From: Pleomorphomonas koreensis DSM 23070
GTDB taxonomy: Bacteria; Pseudomonadota; Alphaproteobacteria; Rhizobiales; Pleomorphomonadaceae
Assembly: GCF_000425185.1 (NCBI RefSeq)
Contig: NZ_AULH01000015.1
Span: forward strand, 94,134-158,133
DNA: 64,000 bases
Direction: 5' to 3'
Made by a program: the position numbers and the translations under genes. Positions 9,385 to 19,560 of this stretch are shown here, piece after piece. Each line of letters starts with the position of its first letter. The first letter of the stretch is position 1. Under the pieces are notes generated by a model. The model was not told where the DNA came from. It did not search any database and saw only the letters and a program-made list of their open reading frames with translations.

Positions 9385-10428
9385 ATGCGCATAGGTCTCA
9401 CGACATCCGTCATCGGTCACGTCCTGCTGTTCGCCTGGGGATTCGCGTCCTTTTCCGGCGCGAAGCCGTTCGACACCCAGCCGATCGACGCGTTGCCGGT
9501 CGATCTCGTGCCGATCGCCGATGTCTCGAAGATCGCCGAGGGCACCAAGACCGCGCCAAAATCCGATAACGCTTCGCAGGCCAAGGTGAAGACACCGGCG
9601 CCGCGCCCCGAATCGCAGCGGGCCGGCGCCGCCAAGGTCGACCAGGCGGCGCCAATCACCGAGAAGGCCACCGACGCCGCCGCCGCCAAGTCGGCCGAAC
9701 CGCCGCCGCCGCCGCCCAAGGCTGCGCCGCCGCCGAAGCCGGTGGAGACGCCGCCGCCGGTGGAAAAGCCGGCCGAGACCAAGGTCGCCACGGCCGAGGA
9801 AGCGCCCAAGGCCGACACCGGCGAGATCGCCGAGAAGATCAAGGAAGCCGACAAGCCGAAGCCGGTGCCGCCCAAGCTGCCGCCGGTGAAGCCGAAGCCG
9901 CCGGCGCCGACGCCGGCCGAGACCGCCGACGACGCGCCGGACAAGCCCGACGCCAAACCGGCCAAGGAAAAGCCCAGGCAGACGCAGAAGGACTCCAAGA
10001 GCGAGACCTTCGACCCCAACGAAATGGCCGCCCTGCTCAACAAGGTCGATCCGTCGGGCGGCGGCGGCAAGGCATCCGACAAGGACGCCTCGCTCGGCTC
10101 GGAAAACCGCACTGGCCCGGTGGCCGAGATGAGCCAGAGCGAGCTTGACGCGCTGACCGCGGCAGTGACCGCCTGCTTCAATCCGCCGGTCGGCGCCGAC
10201 GGCGTCGACCAGATGGTGGTGCCGCTGCGCGTCACCTTCACCGTTGACGGCGACCTCGCCGGGCCGCCGGAGATCCGGTCGGTCCCGGCCGGCCCGGCCG
10301 GTCAGGCGGTGGCCGAGGCGGCCGTACGCGCCGTCCAGCGCTGCGCGCCCTACCCCTTCCTGCCCAAGGACAAATTCGACAGCTGGCAGGTCGTGAACAT
10401 GAATTTCACCCCGCCGTCGTCCTACTGA
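9385..10428 (+). CDS. tolA: TolA-like envelope spanning protein
   Basis: Links the TolQR motor to Pal and TolB across the periplasm. It has a single N-terminal membrane anchor (residues about 5-22), then about 200 residues of Pro/Lys/Ala-rich low-complexity sequence that in TolA forms the periplasmic stalk, and a C-terminal TonB/TolA-like domain of about 100 residues ([13 protein letters not shown] ... CAPYPFLP). The symbol is assigned by position and layout, because alphaproteobacterial TolA diverges strongly from the enterobacterial one. The stalk here is Pro-rich rather than the Ala-rich helix of E. coli TolA. Confidence 0.88.
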   Translation: MRIGLTTSVIGHVLLFAWGFASFSGAKPFDTQPIDALPVDLVPIADVSKIAEGTKTAPKSDNASQAKVKTPAPRPESQRAGAAKVDQAAPITEKATDAAAAKSAEPPPPPPKAAPPPKPVETPPPVEKPAETKVATAEEAPKADTGEIAEKIKEADKPKPVPPKLPPVKPKPPAPTPAETADDAPDKPDAKPAKEKPRQTQKDSKSETFDPNEMAALLNKVDPSGGGGKASDKDASLGSENRTGPVAEMSQSELDALTAAVTACFNPPVGADGVDQMVVPLRVTFTVDGDLAGPPEIRSVPAGPAGQAVAEAAVRAVQRCAPYPFLPKDKFDSWQVVNMNFTPPSSY

Positions 10429-10511
10429 CCGCGGCGAACGACGAGTCGAACCGGACTGCCGCATCGCCCGATCGGGGCAGGTCCGGACCATCCGTTTGGG
10501 AGCACCTCAGG

Positions 10512-11828
10512 ATGCGAAAACTGTTCCGCAATCTCCTCGCCGCCCTGGCGACCGTCGCCGCCCTCGCCGCGGCGGCGCCGTCGAGCGCCGAGATCACCAT
10601 CAACATCAACGGCGGCAACATCCAGCCGCTGCCGATCGCCATCCCCAACTTCGTGGGCGGCGCCGACACCGCCGCCGTCGGCCAGCAGATGGCCGGGGTG
10701 ATCGCCGCCGACCTGCAGCGCTCCGGCCTGTTCCAGGTGCTGAACCAGGCGTCCTACGTCGACCGCATCACCGACCCCAACGCGGTGCCGAACTTCCAGA
10801 ACTGGCGGGCGATCAACGCCCAGGCCCTCGTCTCGGGCGGCATCGTCCGCGCCGCCGACGGCCGGCTGCAGGCCGACTTCCGCCTGTGGGACGTCTTTGG
10901 CGGCACCCAGCTCACCGGCCAGCAGTATTTCACCACGCCGGAGAACTGGCGCCGCATCGCCCACATCATCGCCGACGCCATCTATGAGCGGCTGACCGGC
11001 GAGAAGGGCTATTTCGACACCCGCATCGTCTTCGTCGACGAGAGTGGCCCCAAGGGCAACCGCGTCAAGCGCCTCGCCCTGATGGACCAGGACGGCGCCA
11101 ACGTCCGCTTCCTCACCAACGGCCGCGACCTGGTGCTGACGCCGCGCTTCTCGCCGACCTCCCAGCAGGTCACCTACATGTCGTTCGGCGCCGCCGAGCC
11201 GCGCGTCTACCTCCTCAACATCGAGAGCGGCCAGCGCTCGCTGGTCGGCAACTTCCCCAACATGACCTTCTCGCCGCGCTTCTCGCCCGACGGCAACTCG
11301 GTGGTGATGAGCCTCGAACAGGACGGCAACGCCAACATCTACGCCATGCCGATCGGCGGCGCGCCGGTGCGGCTGACCAACACGGCGGCGATCGACACCT
11401 CGCCCTCCTATTCGCCCGACGGCTCGCGCATCGTCTTCGAGAGCGACCGCGGCGGCAACCAGCAGCTCTACGTGATGAGCGCCGGCGGCGGTGGCGCCAC
11501 CCGCATCTCCTTCGGCAACGGCCGCTATTCGACGCCGGTCTGGAGCCCGCGCGGCGACCTGATCGCCTTCACCCGCCAGTCGGGCAGCGGCTTCGCCATC
11601 GGCGTGATGAAGCCGGACGGCTCGGGCGAGCGCATCCTCACCGAGGGCTTCCACAACGAAGGCCCGACCTGGGCGCCCAACGGCCGCGTCATCATGTTCT
11701 TCCGCGACGCCGGCGGCCCCAACGGCGGCCCGCAGCTGTGGTCGGTCGACCTCACCGGCCGCAACGAGCAGCGCATCCCCACGCCGAACTTTGCCTCCGA
11801 CCCGGCCTGGTCGCCGCTTCTGAAGTGA
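10512..11828 (+). CDS. tolB: Tol-Pal system beta-propeller protein TolB
   Basis: Periplasmic protein that binds Pal and modulates Tol-Pal cycling. It has a cleavable signal peptide (residues 1-26, ending APSSAEI), an N-terminal alpha/beta domain to about residue 155, and a C-terminal six-bladed propeller with repeated blade motifs such as [18 protein letters not shown] and SPRGDLIAF. At 438 residues it is normal. An 83-base gap from tolA carries GGGAG about 9 bases before the ATG (TTTGGGAGCACCTCAGG). Confidence 0.97.
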   Translation: MRKLFRNLLAALATVAALAAAAPSSAEITININGGNIQPLPIAIPNFVGGADTAAVGQQMAGVIAADLQRSGLFQVLNQASYVDRITDPNAVPNFQNWRAINAQALVSGGIVRAADGRLQADFRLWDVFGGTQLTGQQYFTTPENWRRIAHIIADAIYERLTGEKGYFDTRIVFVDESGPKGNRVKRLALMDQDGANVRFLTNGRDLVLTPRFSPTSQQVTYMSFGAAEPRVYLLNIESGQRSLVGNFPNMTFSPRFSPDGNSVVMSLEQDGNANIYAMPIGGAPVRLTNTAAIDTSPSYSPDGSRIVFESDRGGNQQLYVMSAGGGGATRISFGNGRYSTPVWSPRGDLIAFTRQSGSGFAIGVMKPDGSGERILTEGFHNEGPTWAPNGRVIMFFRDAGGPNGGPQLWSVDLTGRNEQRIPTPNFASDPAWSPLLK

Positions 11829-11837
11829 CGAGATCGC

Positions 11838-11866
11838 CGCGCCGGATGCCAGTCCGGCGCGCGTTT
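11838..11866 (+). terminator. Weak terminator or attenuator hairpin between tolB and pal
   Basis: A 9-bp stem (CGCGCCGGA with TCCGGCGCG, 6-nt loop) lies just after tolB, followed by only three T residues. In this position it may protect tolB mRNA or partly uncouple pal. Confidence 0.4.
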
Positions 11867-11996
11867 ACCATCGAAAAGCCGGAAATTCGAGATTTCATCC
11901 TTCGTTAACCACGTCTTTGAACGCCAGCTTAACCAAAGCCGTTTACCAAGACTCTCGAAACATCCGGTCAGAACGTATTCGAGGATTACCGGGATC

Positions 11997-12503
11997 ATGA
12001 CGACAGCCACCAGACTTTTCAGCCGCCGAAGCGCGCTTGCCCTCGGCCTTGCCCTTCTCGCAGCAGCCTGCGCCAAGAGCCCGAGCGAACTCGACGGCCA
12101 GCTGGCCGGCGGGGCCGGCGGCGCCGGCGCCGCCACGCCCGGCAGCGCCCAGGACTTCGTGGTCAACGTCGGCGACCGCGTGTTCTTCGACACCGACAGC
12201 ACCTCGCTCAACGCCGAGGCCCAGAGCGTTCTCGGCCGGCAGGCCCAGTGGCTGGCGCTCTACCCGCGCTACACCGTCACCGTCGAGGGCCACGCCGACG
12301 AGCGCGGCACGCGCGAATACAACCTCGCTCTCGGCGCCCGCCGTGCCAAGGCCGCCCAGGACTTCCTGGTGGCCCGCGGCGTCACCAGCACGCGCATCAG
12401 GACGATCTCCTACGGCAAGGAGCGCCCGGTCGCCCTCTGCGATCAGGACAGCTGCTGGGCGCAGAACCGCCGCGCCGTCACCGTGCTGAACACCGGCGGC
12501 TGA
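11997..12503 (+). CDS. pal: Peptidoglycan-associated lipoprotein Pal
   Basis: Outer-membrane lipoprotein that anchors the outer membrane to peptidoglycan and is the cargo of the Tol machine. The signal peptide ends in the lipobox LAAAC. The rest is an OmpA-like domain with the diaminopimelate-binding segment HADERGTREYNLALGARRA and the C-terminal ISYGKERPV motif. It is 168 residues, normal for Pal. A gap of about 170 bp from tolB, AT-rich around 11880-11950, could hold a separate promoter. The arrangement tolB-pal-cpoB is canonical. Confidence 0.97.
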   Translation: MTTATRLFSRRSALALGLALLAAACAKSPSELDGQLAGGAGGAGAATPGSAQDFVVNVGDRVFFDTDSTSLNAEAQSVLGRQAQWLALYPRYTVTVEGHADERGTREYNLALGARRAKAAQDFLVARGVTSTRIRTISYGKERPVALCDQDSCWAQNRRAVTVLNTGG

Positions 12504-12589
12504 CCTCCGCCCGCAGGAGCCATTGCGGACGCAGAACCGGCTTCCACTCTTGCCGGACTTGCTCCAGGCCGCCCACCCCAGGCGCGATC

Positions 12590-12623
12590 ATCCCGACCTT
12601 CCCGCGCGGAAGGCCGGGATTTT
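12590..12623 (+). terminator. Terminator downstream of pal
   Basis: A 13-position stem with a single mismatch (ATCCCGACCTTCC with GGAAGGCCGGGAT, loop CGCGC) followed by TTT. It lies in the 287-bp gap between pal and cpoB and suggests that cpoB-tilS is partly transcribed on its own. Confidence 0.6.
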
Positions 12624-12790
12624 CGCGTCATGGCCGCAATACCGCCGAAGTCCGGGGCTTTATGTCGGGAAACGACCGGACCGCCGGCGGCCATTCTCCG
12701 GGTTGCACCGACGGCGGCATCATGGTCCTGTCCGTCACGACGGCGTCCACCGGACGGACGCCGCGACAATCGCCTGGGGTACCCGCGCCA

Positions 12791-13906
12791 ATGAGCCGCC
12801 TCTTCCGTCCGCCATCCCGTTTCCACCGCGCCGCGCTGGCCGCCACGCTTGGCGCCGCCCTTGTCGCCGCCGCGCCGGCCTCGGCCGGCTTCTTCGGCTC
12901 CGATCCGACGCCGCCCGCCGCCATCCCCGGCCAGGCCGACGCCGCCCAGCAGGCCGTCCGCATGGACGACATGCAGCAGCAGATGCGCGTCCTCAACGGC
13001 CGCCTCGACGAGCTGACCCATCAGATCGAGCAGTTGCAGAACCTCCTGAAGCGCGCCCAGGAGGACAACGAGTTCCGCCTGAAGGCGCTCGAAGGCGGCA
13101 AGGCGCCGCAGAAGCGCTCCGAGGCCGCACCGGCCGCCACTGCGCCGCCCACCGCCGCCACGGTCGCGACCGAGGCGCCGATGGATCAGGTCGGCGACGG
13201 CGGGCCGCTGCCGGCCGGCTTCGCCATCGACGCGCCCGGCGCGGTGGCCACCACGCCGCCGGCCGGCGGCGTCGGCGCGCCGCCTGCCCCGCTGGGCACG
13301 CTGCCGGGCAGCATGGCCGAGGCCGCTCCGCCGTCGGCCAGCGCCGTCGGCGGGCCGCTCGACCTGTCGGCGATCGCCCGTGGCGAGTTCATCCCGGCCG
13401 ATACCGCCATCGCCACCTCCGGCGGCCTGGCCGCCGCCGCCAGTCAGGATCTCGCCGTCGGCGCGCCGCCGGCCGTGGTGCCGGCGCCCGAGCAGATGGC
13501 CGCCATCGCGCCGGCCACCGTCGATCCCGGCGCCGACTACGACCGCGCCTATTCCTCGATCGTCGGCGGCGACTATGCCGCCGCCGAGGCCGGCTTCAAG
13601 AAGTTCCTGACCGACTTCCCCGGCGATCCGCGCGCCGCCGACGCCCAGTACTGGCTCGGCGAGAGCTATTATTCGCGCCATCAGTACCGCGACGCCGCCA
13701 CCTCCTACCTCGCCACCTACAAGAACCATCCGACCAGCCAGAAGGCGCCCGACAGCCTGTTCAAGCTCGGCCTGTCGCTGGAGGGCCTTGGCGAAGCCAC
13801 CGCCGCCTGCGCCACCTATGGCGAGCTGAGCAAGAAGTTCCCCAAGGCGCCGGCCGGCCTGGTGTCGCGCGTCGCCACGCAGAAGCAGAAGCTCGGCTGC
13901 AGCTGA
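12791..13906 (+). CDS. cpoB: Cell division coordinator CpoB (YbgF)
   Basis: Periplasmic TPR protein that couples Tol-Pal constriction to peptidoglycan synthesis. From the ATG at 12791 (MSRLFRPPS) it has a signal peptide ending ASAGFF, a short coiled coil at about residues 50-95 (QQQMRVLNGRLDEL), a Pro/Ala/Gly-rich linker of some 140 residues, and three C-terminal TPRs from about residue 245 (GDYAAAEAGFKKFL, repeating). 371 residues is longer than E. coli CpoB because of the linker. The frame remains open upstream to 12248 through pal, but only the downstream part is protein-like. Its stop is one base from the tilS start. Confidence 0.93.
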   Translation: MSRLFRPPSRFHRAALAATLGAALVAAAPASAGFFGSDPTPPAAIPGQADAAQQAVRMDDMQQQMRVLNGRLDELTHQIEQLQNLLKRAQEDNEFRLKALEGGKAPQKRSEAAPAATAPPTAATVATEAPMDQVGDGGPLPAGFAIDAPGAVATTPPAGGVGAPPAPLGTLPGSMAEAAPPSASAVGGPLDLSAIARGEFIPADTAIATSGGLAAAASQDLAVGAPPAVVPAPEQMAAIAPATVDPGADYDRAYSSIVGGDYAAAEAGFKKFLTDFPGDPRAADAQYWLGESYYSRHQYRDAATSYLATYKNHPTSQKAPDSLFKLGLSLEGLGEATAACATYGELSKKFPKAPAGLVSRVATQKQKLGCS

Positions 13907-13907
13907 C

Positions 13908-15215
13908 ATGCTTGACCCCGCCTCGGGCATCGCCTTCCCCGAGTTGTCGCCGGCCAAGCTCGCCGCCCGCTTCTCGCCGCTCGCCGGCCTCGCCCGCCTC
14001 GGCGTCGCCGTATCGGGCGGCCCCGATTCCACCGCCCTGCTCATTCTCCTCGACCGCTGGCGGCGCGAGGGCGCTGTCCCCCCGGCCCTCGTCGTGCTCA
14101 CCGTCGACCACGGTCTCCGGCCGGAAGCCGCTCGGGAGGCCGACGCCGTCGTCGCCCTCGCCACCCGCCTCGGCCATGCCGCCGAGAAACTGATCTGGCG
14201 CCATGCCGGCCCGCCGCCCGTCAGCGGCATCCAGGCCGAGGCGCGCGCCGCCCGCTATCGCCTGCTCTGCGAGGCGGCCCGCCGCCACCGGCTCGACGCC
14301 GTGCTCCTTGCCCACACCCGCGACGACCAGGCCGAGACGCTGCTGATGCATCTGGCGCGCGGCTCCGGCGTCGCCGGCCTCGCCGCCATGCCGGCCGAGC
14401 GGACGTTTGACGGCGTGCGCTTCCTGCGGCCGCTGCTCGACGTCGCCAAGGCCGACCTCGTCGCCCTGCTCGATGCCGCCGGCATCGCTTACGTCACCGA
14501 TCCCTCCAACGCCGCCGACCGCTACGCCCGCGTCCGCGTCCGCAAGGCGATGCCGGCGCTGGCCGGCCTCGGCCTCACCGCCGACCGCCTCGCCGGCACC
14601 GCCCGCCGCATGGCCCGTGCCGAGGCGGCGCTCGCCGCCGCCACCGACGATCTCCTCGCCCGCTCTGCCGTCGATCACGCCGGCGTCTGGTCGGTGGACG
14701 CGGGCGTGCTGGCCGCCGCCCCGGACGAGATCGCCCTCCGCCTGATCGTCCGGCTGATCCGCGCCATCCGCCCGTCCGAGCATCCGCCGCGCGCCGAGGC
14801 GCCCGAGACCTGGCACGCCGCCTTCCGGGCCGGCGCTGCGCCGCGCCGCGCCACCATGGCCGGCGTGGTGCTGCATCTCCGGAGCGATCGCCTGTGGCTC
14901 TATGCCGAGGCCGGCCGCCGCGGCTTGCCGGAAACGCCGGTCGACGGCGACGGCATCCACCTCTGGGATGGCCGGCTCGGCGTCTCCATCGCCGGCTCGA
15001 ATGGACGACGCCTGATCATCGGTCCCGGCGGCGGCGACCCCGGCGGCATGCCGGCCGCCGCCGCCGCCAGCCTGCCGGCGGTTCGCGCCGCGGACGGCGC
15101 CGATCTGCCGGCCGGGCTGACGATCGATATCCGGCCGATCGGTCCGGAATCCGTCGGACAGGACGAGGATTACCTACCCATGGCTTGGCAAGGCGGCGCC
15201 GACAACCTATCTTAA
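13908..15215 (+). CDS. tilS: tRNA(Ile)-lysidine synthetase TilS
   Basis: Converts C34 of the CAU-anticodon tRNA-Ile to lysidine using ATP and lysine, so that it decodes AUA; essential in most bacteria. The PP-loop motif SGGPDST is near residue 39, and the conserved LLAHTRDDQAET segment follows. At 435 residues it has the N-terminal ATPase domain plus a C-terminal part as in the longer TilS forms. It is coupled to cpoB (TGA, one base, ATG) and followed by ftsH, a common alphaproteobacterial order. Confidence 0.94.
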   Translation: MLDPASGIAFPELSPAKLAARFSPLAGLARLGVAVSGGPDSTALLILLDRWRREGAVPPALVVLTVDHGLRPEAAREADAVVALATRLGHAAEKLIWRHAGPPPVSGIQAEARAARYRLLCEAARRHRLDAVLLAHTRDDQAETLLMHLARGSGVAGLAAMPAERTFDGVRFLRPLLDVAKADLVALLDAAGIAYVTDPSNAADRYARVRVRKAMPALAGLGLTADRLAGTARRMARAEAALAAATDDLLARSAVDHAGVWSVDAGVLAAAPDEIALRLIVRLIRAIRPSEHPPRAEAPETWHAAFRAGAAPRRATMAGVVLHLRSDRLWLYAEAGRRGLPETPVDGDGIHLWDGRLGVSIAGSNGRRLIIGPGGGDPGGMPAAAAASLPAVRAADGADLPAGLTIDIRPIGPESVGQDEDYLPMAWQGGADNLS

Positions 15216-15298
15216 CCCGACATGGGCCATGATGGCGCCGGGCCGAGCCCGGTCTCCCGGCACCTCCCGCATCCCGCGATGCGCCGCAAAGGTCGACG

Positions 15299-17221
15299 AT
15301 GAACGCTAATTTCCGAAATTTCGCCCTCTGGGTCATCATTCTCCTGCTGCTGGTCGCGCTGTTCCAGCTGTTCCAGGGCTCGGACACCCGCCAGCCCGGC
15401 AACGATGTGGCCTTCTCCGACTTCCTGAAGAACGTCGACCAGGGGTCCGTGCGCGACGTGACCATCGTCAACCAGACGATCACCGGTCACATGCAGAACG
15501 GCGCCACCTTCCAGACTTACGCGCCCTACAACGCCGACTATATCAGCGACCTGACCAAGGCCGGCGTCACCATCGTCGCCCGGCCGCCCACCGAGAGCAT
15601 CTCGCTGATCGGCATGCTGCTCAACTGGCTGCCGATGCTGATCCTGCTCGGCCTCTGGATCTTCTTCATGCGCCAGATGCAGGGCGGCGCCGGCGGCAAG
15701 GCCATGGGCTTCGGCAAGTCCAAGGCCAAGCTGTTGACCGAGGCGCACGGCCGCGTCACCTTCGACGATGTCGCCGGCATCGACGAGGCCAAGGAGGACC
15801 TGCAGGAGGTCGTCGAGTTCCTGCGCGACCCGCAGAAGTTCCAGCGGCTCGGCGGCCGCATCCCGCGCGGCGTGCTGCTGGTCGGCCCGCCCGGCACCGG
15901 TAAGACGCTGACCGCCCGCGCCGTGGCCGGCGAGGCCAACGTGCCCTTCTTCACCATCTCCGGCTCGGATTTCGTCGAGATGTTCGTCGGCGTCGGCGCC
16001 AGCCGCGTCCGCGACATGTTCGAGCAGGCCAAGAAGAACGCCCCCTGCATCATCTTCATCGACGAGATCGACGCGGTCGGCCGCCATCGCGGCGCCGGCC
16101 TCGGCGGCGGCAACGACGAGCGCGAGCAGACGCTGAACCAGCTCCTCGTCGAGATGGACGGCTTCGAGCAGAACGAAGGCGTCATCATCATCGCCGCCAC
16201 CAACCGTCCCGACGTGCTCGACCCGGCCCTGTTGCGTCCCGGCCGCTTCGACCGCCAGATCACCGTGCCGAACCCCGACGTCAACGGCCGCGAGAAGATC
16301 CTGAAGGTGCATGTGCGCAAGGTGCCGATGGCGCCCGACGTCGACCTGAAGGTGCTGGCGCGCGGCACGCCGGGCTTCTCCGGCGCCGATCTGATGAACC
16401 TCGTCAACGAGGCCGCCCTCCTGGCCGCCCGCCGCAACAAGCGCATCGTGACGATGGGCGAGTTCGAGGACGCGAAGGACAAGGTGATGATGGGCGCCGA
16501 GCGCAAGTCGCTGGCCATGACGCCGGAGGAGAAGCGCAACACCGCCTATCACGAGGCCGGCCACGCCATCATCGCGCTGGTGCTCGACAAGACCATCGAC
16601 CCCATCCACAAGGCGACCATCATCCCGCGCGGCCGGTCGCTGGGCATGGTGATGACACTGCCCGAGAGCGACCGCTACAACTGGACCTACGAGAAGGCGG
16701 TCGCCCGCCTGACCATGCTGTTCGGCGGCCGCGAGGCGGAGATCCAGACCTTCGGCCCGGAGAAGGTCACCACCGGCGCCGCCGGCGACATCCAAATGGC
16801 CACCAGCCTCGCCCGCTCGATGGTGATGGAATGGGGCATGAGCGAGAAGCTCGGCCGCGTCCGCTACCGCCCCAACGAGCAGGAGGTGTTCCTCGGCCAC
16901 TCGGTCAGCCAGTCGACCAACATGGCCGACGAGACCGCCAAGCTGATCGACGAGGAGGTCCGCCGCTATATCGAGGAGGGCGAACAGAACGCCCGCCGCA
17001 TCATCACCGACAACCACGACAAGTTCGTCGCCATCGCCGAGGCGCTGCTGGAGTTCGAGACGCTGACCGGCGAGGAGCTGCGCGGCATCATGGACGGCCG
17101 GCCGCCGGTGCGCGACGCCTTCGACGACACGACGCCGCCGCGTGGGTCGGCGGTGCCCGCCACCAAGCCGCGCCCCAAGGGCGAGGAGCCCGACGGCGCC
17201 GCGCCGCAGCCGTCGACCTGA
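15299..17221 (+). CDS. ftsH: ATP-dependent zinc metalloprotease FtsH
   Basis: Membrane-anchored AAA+ protease that degrades misfolded membrane proteins and regulators, including RpoH and LpxC in model bacteria. There are two transmembrane segments (about residues 8-27 and 102-123) flanking a periplasmic domain, Walker A GPPGTGKT near residue 196, the second-region-of-homology arginines (LRPGRFDRQ), and the zinc site HEAGH at 418-422 followed by a third ligand region. 640 residues is normal. A strong terminator follows directly. RpoH, its classical substrate, is also encoded in this window. Confidence 0.98.
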   Translation: MNANFRNFALWVIILLLLVALFQLFQGSDTRQPGNDVAFSDFLKNVDQGSVRDVTIVNQTITGHMQNGATFQTYAPYNADYISDLTKAGVTIVARPPTESISLIGMLLNWLPMLILLGLWIFFMRQMQGGAGGKAMGFGKSKAKLLTEAHGRVTFDDVAGIDEAKEDLQEVVEFLRDPQKFQRLGGRIPRGVLLVGPPGTGKTLTARAVAGEANVPFFTISGSDFVEMFVGVGASRVRDMFEQAKKNAPCIIFIDEIDAVGRHRGAGLGGGNDEREQTLNQLLVEMDGFEQNEGVIIIAATNRPDVLDPALLRPGRFDRQITVPNPDVNGREKILKVHVRKVPMAPDVDLKVLARGTPGFSGADLMNLVNEAALLAARRNKRIVTMGEFEDAKDKVMMGAERKSLAMTPEEKRNTAYHEAGHAIIALVLDKTIDPIHKATIIPRGRSLGMVMTLPESDRYNWTYEKAVARLTMLFGGREAEIQTFGPEKVTTGAAGDIQMATSLARSMVMEWGMSEKLGRVRYRPNEQEVFLGHSVSQSTNMADETAKLIDEEVRRYIEEGEQNARRIITDNHDKFVAIAEALLEFETLTGEELRGIMDGRPPVRDAFDDTTPPRGSAVPATKPRPKGEEPDGAAPQPST

Positions 17222-17247
17222 GCGGCCGACGATCGCCATCGACAAGG

Positions 17248-17276
17248 ACGCCGGGAAGCCGTTTCCCGGCGTTTTT
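17248..17276 (+). terminator. Strong Rho-independent terminator after ftsH
   Basis: A 10-bp perfect stem (ACGCCGGGAA with TTCCCGGCGT, 5-nt loop) followed by TTTT, 27 bases past the ftsH stop. It closes the ruvB-to-ftsH block. Confidence 0.9.
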
Positions 17277-17289
17277 CATTGGCGGGCCG

Positions 17290-17673
17290 TCAGTTCCCTC
17301 CGGCGATCCTGCCGATCAGATCGATCCGCCCGCAGCTACCGGTGGCCGGGACGATCTCCAGGCGCTCGCCGACCTCGAAGCGGTCGCGCGGCGTGCCGAT
17401 CTCGAAGGCGTGACGGCAGGCATGGGTTCGGCCGTCGCGGTCGGTCCGCTCGAAGCGGAGGTCGGCCATCGTCACCGTCTTCGGCCCGTCCCGGTCATGG
17501 CGCTGTTCCTCCCACACCGCTTCGATGCGGGCGACGGCATGATCGAAAGATCTGAGCCGCCAGAAATAGAGCCCACCCAATCCAAGCCAGAACAGCAGGC
17601 CGCCGAACAGCAGCACGATATTCAGCGTCCGGAGCTGCCGCCTCACCCTGTCGTCAAGCTCCCGTCGCCTCAT
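17290..17673 (-). CDS. Small membrane protein, DUF3592-like
   Basis: A 127-residue protein with one clear transmembrane helix at about residues 18-38 (LLFGGLLFWLGLGGLYF) and a C-terminal domain with short beta-strand-like segments and two Cys residues, similar in outline to DUF3592 proteins. Function unknown. The ATG at 17673 has AGGAGA about 6 bases upstream. It lies downstream of the TPR lipoprotein gene on the same strand but behind that gene's terminator, so it probably has its own promoter in the 17674-17775 gap. Confidence 0.7.
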   Translation of the reverse strand: MRRRELDDRVRRQLRTLNIVLLFGGLLFWLGLGGLYFWRLRSFDHAVARIEAVWEEQRHDRDGPKTVTMADLRFERTDRDGRTHACRHAFEIGTPRDRFEVGERLEIVPATGSCGRIDLIGRIAGGN

Positions 17674-17775
17674 GAAATCTCCTGCCGGCGCCGGCGTCCG
17701 CCGGCCCGCCCTTGCGCCAAACGGCAATCTGCACCCATGCGCGGCCTGGCGAAAGCGTCGGCCGTCGGGAAAGGC

Positions 17776-17804
17776 AAAACGGCCGCCGGTGCTCCGGCGG
17801 CCGT
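17776..17804 (-). terminator. Terminator after the TPR lipoprotein gene
   Basis: On the minus strand an 11-bp perfect stem (ACGGCCGCCGG with CCGGCGGCCGT, 4-nt loop) is followed by TTTT. Confidence 0.8.
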
Positions 17805-17834
17805 CTGCAATCTCTCGCCGGAAAGGCGGGGGCC

Positions 17835-18674
17835 TTATCCCTGGGGGGTGCTGAGCGCCTGGCGCGCCGGCCCGTAGCCCGGCTTCAGCACCAGCGCCCG
17901 GTTGATCGAATCGCGGCCGGTCTGCGCGTCGCCGGTGCGGATCTGGGCGATGCCGAGGTTGGTCCAGAATTCGGCCGACTGCTTGTTGCGGTTGACCGCC
18001 GCCGCGAAGTCCTGCAACGCGTCCTTCAGCTTGCCGACCTGCATGCGGCTGAGGCCGCGGGCGTTGTAGGGCTCGGCGGCATTGGCGTCGAGCGCGATGG
18101 CGGCGTCGAGGTCGGCGATGGCGCGGATGTGGTTGCCCTGGCTCTGGTAGATCAGCGCCCTGTTGTAATAGGCCTTGGCGTCGGAGGTGTTCAGCGTCAC
18201 CGCCTGGTCGAAGTCGGCCATGGCGAAATCGAGCTGGCCGGACTGGCGGTAGAGGATGCCGCGGCCGAGATAGGCCGGCTGGTAGCCGCCGTTGAGGCTG
18301 ATCGCCTGATTGTAGTCGGCGAGCGCCGCCTGAGCCTGATTGAGCTGGCGGTAGATCAGGGCGCGGTTGTTGTAGGCCTGATAGAAGCCGGGATTGAGCT
18401 GGATCGCCATGGTGAAGTCGGCGAGTGCCGACTGGAACTGCCCGGCCTGACCGTAGGCGGAGCCGCGCACGTTGTAGTTCATCGCGTTCTGGGGATCGCG
18501 CTGGATGGCGGCGGTGAGCGAACCGATGTTGGCGGTGGAGCCGGCATTGGGATCGACCACCCAAGTCGTCGCCTCACGCCCCGAATCCGAAGTGGTGCAG
18601 GCGGCAGCCAGGAGACCGAGGGCGAGCGCGCCGGCAAAACCCCGAAGACGCGAAGAGTTCGCATGAAACCGCAT
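17835..18674 (-). CDS. TPR-repeat lipoprotein (NlpI-like)
   Basis: Predicted lipoprotein: from the ATG at 18674 the N-terminus ends in the lipobox LLAAAC at about residues 20-25. The mature part is a chain of about five to six TPRs with the N-acetylglucosaminyl-transferase-like consensus (AYNNRALIYRQLNQAQAALADYNQAI and similar, 34-residue spacing). In model bacteria NlpI-type lipoproteins act as adaptors for envelope hydrolases, but orthology here is not proven. The frame is open upstream to 18842 without protein-like character. 279 residues. Confidence 0.85.
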   Translation of the reverse strand: MRFHANSSRLRGFAGALALGLLAAACTTSDSGREATTWVVDPNAGSTANIGSLTAAIQRDPQNAMNYNVRGSAYGQAGQFQSALADFTMAIQLNPGFYQAYNNRALIYRQLNQAQAALADYNQAISLNGGYQPAYLGRGILYRQSGQLDFAMADFDQAVTLNTSDAKAYYNRALIYQSQGNHIRAIADLDAAIALDANAAEPYNARGLSRMQVGKLKDALQDFAAAVNRNKQSAEFWTNLGIAQIRTGDAQTGRDSINRALVLKPGYGPARQALSTPQG

Positions 18675-18866
18675 CAATCCATCCCTTTCAGGCAAGGCCG
18701 CCGGCCCGGCGGGTTCGGCCTTCGGGCGGCGCCCCGATCGGCGCCGTTCGCCGGTCCGGACGGAAAAGGCCTCGCCGCCCGCCACCGGCATAACAAAAGA
18801 GACGGTCGACTCGCGTGACCGTCCCTCGACTTCGACAAACAACTGCGGGCGACGGTGCCCGGGGTA

Positions 18867-19094
18867 TCAGTGGGTGCGGCCCTTGACCGACACCAGACCC
18901 TCGCGCTGCGCCCGCTTGCGCGCCAGCTTGCGCGACCGGCGAACGGCCTCGGCCTTCTCGCGCGCCTTCTTCTCGGACGGCTTCTCGTAATGGCCGCGCA
19001 GCTTCATCTCGCGGAAAATACCTTCGCGCTGCATCTTCTTCTTCAGCGCCTTGAGAGCCTGGTCGACGTTGTTGTCGCGAACGAGTACCTGCAC
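18867..19094 (-). CDS. rpsU: 30S ribosomal protein S21
   Basis: Small basic protein of the 30S subunit, located near the anti-Shine-Dalgarno end of 16S rRNA. The 75-residue sequence starts [20 protein letters not shown], the S21 signature, and ends in a Lys/Arg-rich helix. The GTG at 19094 is chosen because it begins exactly at the conserved N-terminus; the frame runs further upstream to 19409 without conserved residues. It is transcribed away from the amidotransferase gene. Confidence 0.95.
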   Translation of the reverse strand: MQVLVRDNNVDQALKALKKKMQREGIFREMKLRGHYEKPSEKKAREKAEAVRRSRKLARKRAQREGLVSVKGRTH

Positions 19095-19560
19095 GCCTGT
19101 TCTTCCCGTGTCCGGTCGCCGTGAAACCCGTCTCGCCGGGGCGGACCCACCCGCGGCAACGCATCTCAGGCGACATGATGAAACCAATCTCGCGGAAACG
19201 ACGAATCTCCGCCGCAGCGCACCGGGGCACCGCAAGAGTGGTGGTTCTCTAGCAAATCGAGGCCGGCCTGTCCACAGCAGATCGGCGGATAGGCCGGAAA
19301 ATGCGCCCGTCGCCCGGCGCGGCGCTTCCAGGATGCGGCCTCGGCGCCCCGGCGCACCAACCGTCCCGCCGCCCCGAGACTTCCGCGCCGATACCGGAAA
19401 CCGCGTCACCCGGCTCGGGGTGATTGCCTATCCGAGGCCCGGTAGCGCATGGTTAACGCATTTTCGCCAAGATGCTCGGCATGGGATTTGCGAGAGGGAC
19501 TCCGGGCCGGAGGCACGGTCCGCCCTTGATGAATGCCTGTGCGTCGGGATTGTCCTCACC
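19095..19560. other. 466-bp divergent intergenic region, rpsU / class II amidotransferase
   Basis: Contains no gene I can support. It holds the rpsU promoter candidate at 19246-19274 and about 145 bases of rpsU leader. The amidotransferase promoter should lie in 19400-19550; around 19445-19460 there is an AT-rich patch (GGTTAACGCATTTTCG). Confidence 0.6.
19246..19274 (-). promoter_or_regulatory. Candidate sigma-70 promoter for rpsU
   Basis: On the minus strand TGGACA (19274-19269), a 17-bp spacer and TAGAGA (19251-19246) lie about 145 bases upstream of the rpsU start codon. The match is moderate. Confidence 0.35.

Noticed and set aside
8056..10491. An 811-codon open frame on the minus strand across tolQ, tolR and tolA.
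   Set aside because: Shadow of the codon bias of tolQRA; highly repetitive Gly/Arg/His composition and no family resemblance.
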